From positions 1 through 6,892 of the forward strand of contig CAMCFL010000166.1 of NCBI GenBank assembly GCA_945873715.1: DNA of 6,892 nt, written 5' to 3'. Below are positions 1 to 4,116 of the stretch, one piece after another (within the stretch, counting starts at the first letter, position 1; each line of letters begins with the position of its first letter). The DNA comes from Akkermansia muciniphila (GTDB taxonomy: Bacteria > Verrucomicrobiota > Verrucomicrobiia > Limisphaerales > UBA9464). The notes under the pieces were generated by a model. That model searched no databases and was not told the origin of the DNA. It was given only the letters and a program-made list of their open reading frames with translations. Made by a program: the position numbers and the translations under genes.

Positions 1-2
1 GG

Positions 3-455
3 TCGGTCGGTGCCGAATCCTACCTGTGGCAGGAACGCGACCTGCGCACCACGACGGCCGCCGACCTGCGCGTGGTCACCAAAAGGGCTCCGACGCCGTC
101 GGAACTCGAAGCGCTGCTCTTCGGATGGCACGTGGTGAAGCATGTGAAATCGAACGCCATCGTCTACGCCAACGCCACCCAGACGCTGGGCATCGGGGCC
201 GGCCAGATGAGCCGGGTCGATTCCAGCCGCATCGCCGTGTGGAAGGCCGGGGAAGCCAAGCTCAGCCTCCAGGGCAGTGTCGTCTGTTCCGACGCCTTCT
301 TCCCCTTCCCCGATGGATTGATTGCCGCCGCTGAAGCGGGCGCCACCGCCGCCATCCAGCCCGGCGGATCGGTCCGTGATCCGGACGTCATCCAGGCGGC
401 GGACGAGCGGAACCTGGCGATGGTGTTCACCGGGCATCGCCACTTCCGGCACTGA
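3..455 (+). CDS. purH: PurH C-terminal part (AICAR transformylase / IMP cyclohydrolase), 5' truncated by window edge
   Basis: Bifunctional purine biosynthesis enzyme of the cytoplasm. It formylates AICAR with 10-formyl-THF and then closes the ring to give IMP. Only the last 150 residues are present, in a frame open from base 3 to the TGA at 453-455, so they belong to the AICAR transformylase domain. Conserved family blocks are seen in order: VKSNAIVYA, then TLGIGAGQMSRVDS, then SDAFFPFPDGL, then AAIQPGGSVRD, and the characteristic end FTGHRHFRH, which matches the E. coli ending RHFRH from memory. The GTG at 72 is an internal codon, not a start, because homology continues upstream of it. Translation ends normally with no sign of decay. 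The next gene starts 69 bases downstream (or at once, if its GTG at 456 were used). Identification is from family knowledge and is secure despite the truncation. Confidence 0.96.
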   Translation, partial: SVGAESYLWQERDLRTTTAADLRVVTKRAPTPSELEALLFGWHVVKHVKSNAIVYANATQTLGIGAGQMSRVDSSRIAVWKAGEAKLSLQGSVVCSDAFFPFPDGLIAAAEAGATAAIQPGGSVRDPDVIQAADERNLAMVFTGHRHFRH

Positions 456-465
456 GTGCCCAGGG

Positions 466-505
466 AGGCGGCCCCCCGCCTGCGCAGTTGCCGGGCCGCC
501 CGGGC
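466..505 (+). terminator. GC-rich stem-loops just after purH; weak terminator candidate
   Basis: The 69-base gap between purH and the prepilin-like ATG holds a 6-bp stem, AGGCGG (466-471) with CCGCCT (476-481) and a CCCC loop. A second short stem follows, CCGGG (491-495) with CCCGG (499-503), overlapping the palindrome GCCCGGGC (498-505). No run of T follows, so intrinsic termination is doubtful. It may simply be GC-rich spacer. Confidence 0.2.
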
Positions 506-524
506 GGGAGGCATCGTCAGGCCC

Positions 525-1334
525 ATGGCAGAGATCTTCCCTCGCCAACACTGCCCCCGGGCTGGGTCACGGGCCTTCACGTTGGTGGAACTCCTGATCG
601 TCATCGCCATCCTTGCGATCCTGGCGGGAATGTTGTTGCCGGCGCTCGGGCGTGCGAAGCGCGAGGCCCTCTCCACTTCCTGCAAGAACAACCAGCGTCA
701 GCTCAACCTGGCCCTCCAACTCTACGCCACGGAGCACCACGATTTCCTGCCGCTCAACAACTACGTTTACGACGTCGCCGAAAAGACCCCGATCTTCCGC
801 ACCAATTCCTGGGCACCCGGTCTCGCTCCCTACGACCTCACGACCTCCAACCTGCAATCGGGCGTCTTCTATCCCTACCTCCGGTCCACGGCGATCTTCC
901 TCTGCCCTTCCGACCAGTCACGGGTCCGGAATTCCAACGACACTCCGTTGGTCAGTGCCCCGCGTCGCACCCGGTCCTACAACCTGAGCCAGTCCATCCA
1001 CTGCGATGCTGCCCCGACCTTTCGCAAGCTGACCCAGATCCTGCGGCCCGCACCCGCCGACCTCTTCACGTTCATCGACACCCACGAGGACGCCATCCTC
1101 GACTCGGTCTTCGGCACCCCGATTCCCGAGAGCGTCTATTCCGAGTATTGGTTCGATATCCCGGGAGCCCGACACGGTCCGTCCGCCAATCTGGGATTCG
1201 CCGATGGCCACATCGAACGGTGGAAATGGAAGCACCCGAAGTCGGGCGCCCAGTTCTTTACCGTGGCGGCCGAACCGAACAACCGGGCCGACCTCCGTCG
1301 TCTGCAGGAACACATCAAGACCGAGTGGGAATAA
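525..1334 (+). CDS. Prepilin-type N-terminal cleavage/methylation protein with H-X9-DG motif
   Basis: Secreted or pseudopilin-like protein of 269 aa. The leader is short (17 aa, basic), followed by FTLVELLIVIAILAILAGM: a type IV/type II secretion prepilin signal with Glu at position 5 of the mature form (residue 22) and a single membrane helix at about residues 20-40. The residue before the predicted cleavage is Ala17 rather than the classical Gly. The C-terminal part has His217 followed by nine residues and Asp227-Gly228 (RHGPSANLGFADGH), the 'H-X9-DG' prepilin-associated motif. This architecture occurs in many copies in Verrucomicrobia and Planctomycetes genomes. The precise role of such copies (minor pseudopilin or surface protein) is unknown. 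I chose ATG 525, with GGGAGG at 506-511 as a rather distant ribosome site. GTG 456, directly after the purH stop, would add 23 arginine-rich residues and is less likely. The gap to pyrF is 42 bases. Confidence 0.88.
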   Translation: MAEIFPRQHCPRAGSRAFTLVELLIVIAILAILAGMLLPALGRAKREALSTSCKNNQRQLNLALQLYATEHHDFLPLNNYVYDVAEKTPIFRTNSWAPGLAPYDLTTSNLQSGVFYPYLRSTAIFLCPSDQSRVRNSNDTPLVSAPRRTRSYNLSQSIHCDAAPTFRKLTQILRPAPADLFTFIDTHEDAILDSVFGTPIPESVYSEYWFDIPGARHGPSANLGFADGHIERWKWKHPKSGAQFFTVAAEPNNRADLRRLQEHIKTEWE

Positions 1335-1351
1335 ATCTTCCTTCCGCGGTT

Positions 1352-1376
1352 GGCCCGGACTCCGGAGACTCGGGCC
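1352..1376 (+). promoter_or_regulatory. Stem-loop covering the pyrF ribosome binding site
   Basis: GGCCCG (1352-1357) pairs perfectly with CGGGCC (1371-1376), which ends directly before the pyrF ATG. Between the arms lies the palindrome CTCCGGAG (1360-1367), whose GGAG (1364-1367) is the likely Shine-Dalgarno site, nine bases from the start. Folding would hide the ribosome site, so translation of pyrF may depend on coupling with the upstream gene or on another factor. The pairing is seen directly; regulation is inferred. Confidence 0.35.
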
Positions 1377-2084
1377 ATGCGCAATCCGATCATTGTCGCC
1401 CTGGACCTCCCCGATCCGGACCAGGCCCTTGCCCTCGCCCGTGCCGTCGGTCCCCACGTGGGAGCGGTCAAGGTGGGGAAGGAACTCTTCGTCAGTGCCG
1501 GACCTGAGATCGTCCGGGCCCTCCGTGCCGAAGGAGTCGGGGTGTTCCTGGATCTGAAGTTCCACGACATTCCCAACACGGTCGCCAAGGCGGTGACCGC
1601 GGCCACGCGGCTTGACGTGCAGATGCTCACCCTGCATGCCGGCGGAGGTCGCGAGATGATGCAGGCCGCGGAAAAGTCCGCCCAGGAAACGGCAGCCTCG
1701 CTGGGACGACCGGCTCCCCTGGTGCTGGCAGTCACGGTCCTGACCAGCTTCAACGAGGCCGGCCTCGCCGAGACCGGCGTCCCCGGCGGGGTGGAAAACC
1801 AGGTGGAAAGACTCGCCCGCCTCGCCACCGATTCCGGGATCCGCGGTCTGGTGTGTTCACCGCTGGAATTGCTCCGCCTCCGGAGCGTCCTGCCCTCCCG
1901 GATCCAGTTGGTCACCCCGGGAATCCGGACGGGCACCGAGAAGGCGGACGACCAGAAACGCACGCTGTCCCCCGCGGAAGCCATGGCGGCCGGGGCCTCG
2001 TGGCTGGTGGTGGGACGTCCCATTTACGCGGCCGCGGATCCGGTCGCCGCAGCCCAGGCCATCGCACGGATGGCCGGAGCGTGA
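1377..2084 (+). CDS. pyrF: Orotidine 5'-phosphate decarboxylase
   Basis: Cytoplasmic enzyme for the last step of de novo UMP synthesis (OMP to UMP plus CO2). The product is 235 aa, the usual size for the short bacterial PyrF family. The TIM-barrel landmarks are all present: Asp10 in IVALDLP (substrate binding), Lys32 in AVKVGKELF, and the catalytic array Asp59-Lys61-Asp64 in FLDLKFHDIPNT. Near the C-terminus, VTPGIR and WLVVGRPI form the phosphate-binding part. ATG 1377 was chosen because it starts right at the conserved NPIIVALD strand and has GGAG (1364-1367) at good spacing. A TTG at 1350 in the same frame would only add nine unconserved residues. It lies 42 bases after the prepilin-like gene in the same direction, so co-transcription with it, and perhaps with purH, is plausible. 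All active-site residues are intact. Confidence 0.97.
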   Translation: MRNPIIVALDLPDPDQALALARAVGPHVGAVKVGKELFVSAGPEIVRALRAEGVGVFLDLKFHDIPNTVAKAVTAATRLDVQMLTLHAGGGREMMQAAEKSAQETAASLGRPAPLVLAVTVLTSFNEAGLAETGVPGGVENQVERLARLATDSGIRGLVCSPLELLRLRSVLPSRIQLVTPGIRTGTEKADDQKRTLSPAEAMAAGASWLVVGRPIYAAADPVAAAQAIARMAGA

Positions 2085-2195
2085 GAGAGGGCTCCGGAGG
2101 GATGAGCTCTGCGAGTCCGTGAATCCGCGGTTCGGGACTGGTGGAACGTTTGGGACTCGTGAAACTCGTCCCTCCGATCCGTCCCGCAGAAATTG

Positions 2196-2272
2196 GCCCA
2201 CGAATCACTCGAAACACACGAATGCCCAGCCCTCCCAATGCAGGATTCGGGTGCTCCGTGTGATTCGTGGGC
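2196..2272. repeat. Long imperfect inverted repeat between convergent pyrF and glnB
   Basis: Two 30-base arms, 2196-2225 and 2243-2272, are reverse complements at 25 of 30 positions, with a 17-base loop. The outer 13 bases, GCCCACGAATCAC against GTGATTCGTGGGC, are perfect. Each arm carries CGAAT-like units spaced nine bases apart (2201, 2210, 2219 in the left arm). The element lies in the only sizeable gap between the convergent genes, so it may stop transcription from both sides, but no T-run follows on either strand. It may instead be a dispersed palindromic repeat of the genome. The rest of the 2085-2318 gap shows only short repeats (ACTCGT at 2155 and 2164) and no gene. Confidence 0.7.
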
Positions 2273-2292
2273 AACCCGTCCCAGCTTCTGTT

Positions 2293-2311
2293 CACCGGCG
2301 GGCCACCGGTG
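2293..2311 (-). terminator. Small hairpin directly after glnB; possible terminator
   Basis: CACCGG (2293-2298) and CCGGTG (2306-2311) form a perfect 6-bp stem with a 7-base loop, seven bases past the glnB stop codon. No T-run follows on the - strand, so it would be a weak or Rho-assisted terminator, or an mRNA 3'-end stabiliser. Confidence 0.35.
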
Positions 2312-2318
2312 TCCCCGC

Positions 2319-2657
2319 TCAGACGGCTGCTTCGCCGCGTTCCTCGGTCCGGATGCGGATGGCTTCGTCGACCTGGGAGACGAAGATCTTGCCGTCACCG
2401 ATCTTGCCGGTCTTGGCCCCGCGGATGATGGCGGCGACCGCGGAATCCAGCTGTCCATCGGCCACGACCAACTCCAGTTTGAGCTTGGGAAGGAAATCAA
2501 CGGTGTACTCGGCACCACGATAGACCTCGGTGTGGCCCTTCTGCCGACCGAAGCCCTTCACCTCTGCCACGCTCATTCCCTGGATGCCCGCTTCCTGAAG
2601 GGCGTCCTTCACGTCTTCCAGCTTGAACGGTTTGATGACGGCTTCGATTTTCTTCAT
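2319..2657 (-). CDS. glnB: Nitrogen regulatory protein PII
   Basis: Cytoplasmic trimeric signal protein that senses ATP/ADP and 2-oxoglutarate and controls nitrogen-assimilation partners such as ammonium transporters, GlnD/GlnE or NtrB. Read from ATG 2657 it is 112 aa, exactly the usual PII length, starting MKKIEAVIKPFKLEDV. The T-loop (about residues 37-55) contains Tyr51 in RGAEYTVDF, the uridylylation site in proteobacterial homologues. The B-loop TGKIGDGKIF (about 82-91) and the C-terminal AIRIRTEERGE block are also intact. Upstream in-frame ATGs at 2666 and 2696 are less likely because the family starts at MKKIEA. No clear Shine-Dalgarno precedes any of the starts. Neither amtB nor glnA is adjacent, so the choice between GlnB and GlnK cannot be made from context; glnB is the neutral name. 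It lies 217 bases downstream of the cytochrome gene and probably has its own promoter. Confidence 0.96.
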   Translation of the reverse strand: MKKIEAVIKPFKLEDVKDALQEAGIQGMSVAEVKGFGRQKGHTEVYRGAEYTVDFLPKLKLELVVADGQLDSAVAAIIRGAKTGKIGDGKIFVSQVDEAIRIRTEERGEAAV

Positions 2658-2667
2658 CTGATGCATG

Positions 2668-2696
2668 AGTGTTCTGGAATTGAACCGGCATGTCAA
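2668..2696 (-). promoter_or_regulatory. Candidate sigma70-type promoter of glnB
   Basis: On the - strand a perfect TTGACA (2696-2691) is followed, after 17 bases, by AACACT (2673-2668), a poor -10 matching 3 of 6 consensus bases. Transcription would start only a few bases before ATG 2657, giving a nearly leaderless mRNA. That would agree with the lack of a ribosome site. The weak -10 keeps confidence low. No sigma54-type GG/GC site was seen. Confidence 0.3.
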
Positions 2697-2756
2697 AGGA
2701 CGGCTTCACCTCGGGCCAGGGCGGGGCTCATCGCAGGGTTGCTGTCCCGGGTGTAG

Positions 2757-2811
2757 GCCCGCTGCCCTCAGCGGGCGCTCTCACATCGCCACCTGAGGGC
2801 AGGCGGCCTGC
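2757..2811. other. Three overlapping stem-loops between the cytochrome gene and glnB
   Basis: Hairpin A is GCCCGCTG (2757-2764) with CAGCGGGC (2769-2776), a perfect 8-bp stem with a 4-base loop. Hairpin B is 2762-2771 with 2793-2802, a perfect 10-bp stem (CTGCCCTCAG against CTGAGGGCAG). Hairpin C is GCAGGC (2799-2804) with GCCTGC (2806-2811). B shares bases with both A and C, so A plus C and B alone are alternative folds. The position, about 65 to 120 bases past the cytochrome stop and 100 to 155 bases before glnB, fits a terminator of the cytochrome operon or a switch-like leader. There is no T-run. The rest of the 2697-2874 gap has no gene that I can support. Confidence 0.5.
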
Positions 2812-2835
2812 ACCCCCGACAAACCCCCTTCACGA

Positions 2836-2864
2836 CTTGAACCTTGAAACTGAAATCTTCGAAC
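2836..2864. repeat. Degenerate CTTGAAAC-type short tandem tract
   Basis: About four imperfect units of 7-8 bases follow each other: CTTGAAC, CTTGAAAC, TGAAAT and CTTCGAAC. The tract is AT-richer than its surroundings and lies 11-39 bases beyond the cytochrome stop codon. It looks like low-complexity intergenic repeat sequence; no function is visible. Confidence 0.45.
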
Positions 2865-2874
2865 TTCTCCGGCT

Positions 2875-4077
2875 TCACTTCGGCAGCGGCACCTGGCCGG
2901 GGCGACCGAGGTAGTACAACAGGTCGCGCACGGCCTGTTCCTCCAACTGCGCCATCAATCCCTCGGGCATCATCGAATTCTCCGCCTGTTCCCGCGAGGC
3001 GATGTCGGCGACCGCCACCCGGACCTGTTCGTTGGCCGTCTGGACCAGCAGGGTGCCTCCCTCCTGCCCCTTCACGATCCCACTGATCACGCGACCGTCC
3101 TTGGTCTCCACCAGCGTCTGCCGGTACTCGTTCGGGATGACCGCATTCGGATAAAGGATGTTCTGCAGCAGGTAATCCAGATCGGTCCGGTTGGCACCGG
3201 TGACGTCCGGGCCCACCGCACCGCCGAAGTCGAACAGATGATGGCACTGGGCGCAGACCTGGTTGAACACCACCCGGCCACGCGACGCGTCGCCCGGCGT
3301 GGATCCGCCCTTCCAGTAAAGCGCCTTGTAGCGCTCGACCTCCTTGGCCATGTCCGGACTGGTGTCCTTCATCACGCCCCAGACCTCGACGATCTGCTTT
3401 TCCAGGTCGGCGTTCTTCAGGTTGCGCAACTGCCGGATCAACTCGGCGGTCAGGTCGGTGCGGGGCACCTTCCCGCCTCCCACCGCGGCGAGAAGCGGCC
3501 GGGCGTAACTCACCCGTGAAACCAGCGTGTTCAACGCATCCCGCTTCTCCACTCCGCCCAGACGGGGGTATTCGCCGAGGATCAACCCCGGCGTGGCCGC
3601 ATCGTCGAAGGCCGCCAGTTGACGCAGCACTGTTCCGCGCACCGCGGCGTCCGAAACCAGCTTCTGCAACAGCCCACCCAACTGCGGATCCTTCGTGGCC
3701 ATCAGGGAATCGAGGGCGTTGCGCCGGGCCCCGGCCTCCCCAGCGGGGTCGGCGGCAAGCTCCCGGAGCGACTTCAAGGCCCCTTGGCTTCCGAAGGTCA
3801 ACGACAGCGTCTGAACCAGGCTCCGCACCTCCACGTTCGTCCCTTTCCCCAGCCTCGTCTCCACCTGCTCCCAACCCGCGGGCATGGGCAACCGTTGTTG
3901 CCCGCGAAAACCCGCGCTCAGGCCCCGGAGGATATCCAGTTGGAGCTGGGCATCCTCGGACTCGGCCAGCACGCGTACCATCCGCGTCATGGCCTCCGGA
4001 GCGGCCGCGTTGGCCTCGAACGCCACCCCGCCAAGCGCCACCGCTGCGGCACAGATCCATCCACGTACCTTCTTCAT
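2875..4077 (-). CDS. Secreted HEAT-repeat monohaem c-type cytochrome, PVC-type haem-binding protein
   Basis: Exported 400-aa protein, probably periplasmic. It opens with a signal peptide (MKKVRGWICAAAVALGGVA, cleavage probably after ANA near residue 24). Residues about 27-250 form an alpha-helical HEAT-like region containing the family phrase LPMPAGW. The haem site CAQCH is at residues 275-279, within GRVVFNQVCAQCHHLF. Then come GAVGPDVTGANRTDLDYLLQ, NAVIPNEYR and DGRVISGIV, and finally SMMPEGL (Met369/370, the likely distal ligand). This matches the 'putative haem-binding domain, Pirellula/Verrucomicrobium type' (TIGR02603, from memory). An electron-transfer role is inferred and the substrate is unknown. 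ATG 4077 has AAGGA at 4084-4088 with 6-base spacing; ATG 4104 would add nine residues before the signal peptide. It follows the propeller gene by 39 bases, in the same phase, and is surely co-transcribed. Confidence 0.9.
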   Translation of the reverse strand: MKKVRGWICAAAVALGGVAFEANAAAPEAMTRMVRVLAESEDAQLQLDILRGLSAGFRGQQRLPMPAGWEQVETRLGKGTNVEVRSLVQTLSLTFGSQGALKSLRELAADPAGEAGARRNALDSLMATKDPQLGGLLQKLVSDAAVRGTVLRQLAAFDDAATPGLILGEYPRLGGVEKRDALNTLVSRVSYARPLLAAVGGGKVPRTDLTAELIRQLRNLKNADLEKQIVEVWGVMKDTSPDMAKEVERYKALYWKGGSTPGDASRGRVVFNQVCAQCHHLFDFGGAVGPDVTGANRTDLDYLLQNILYPNAVIPNEYRQTLVETKDGRVISGIVKGQEGGTLLVQTANEQVRVAVADIASREQAENSMMPEGLMAQLEEQAVRDLLYYLGRPGQVPLPK

Positions 4078-4116
4078 TCGTGTTCCTTGTTCAGTCGTTC
4101 CCATCGCTCTCCCGCC

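Noticed and set aside
456..524. GTG start at 456 for the prepilin-like gene
   Set aside because: It would add 23 arginine-rich residues before the leader. ATG 525 gives a normal short prepilin leader of 17 residues.
1136..2023. A long open frame on the - strand opposite pyrF and the end of the prepilin-like gene
   Set aside because: It overlaps pyrF, whose catalytic residues are all present, and its Ser/Arg-rich translation resembles nothing I know.
2085..2318. Search for a small RNA gene, attachment site or insertion-sequence remnant around the inverted repeat
   Set aside because: There is no flanking target duplication, transposase fragment, tRNA end or T-run; only the inverted repeat itself can be supported.
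2193..2756. Open frame on the + strand opposite glnB
   Set aside because: It is the shadow of a complete, canonical PII gene and includes the intergenic inverted repeat.
2768..4060. A 430-codon open frame on the - strand in another phase of the cytochrome gene
   Set aside because: The translation is rich in Arg, Gly and Pro without domain features, while the overlapping phase encodes a signal peptide, CAQCH and known family blocks.
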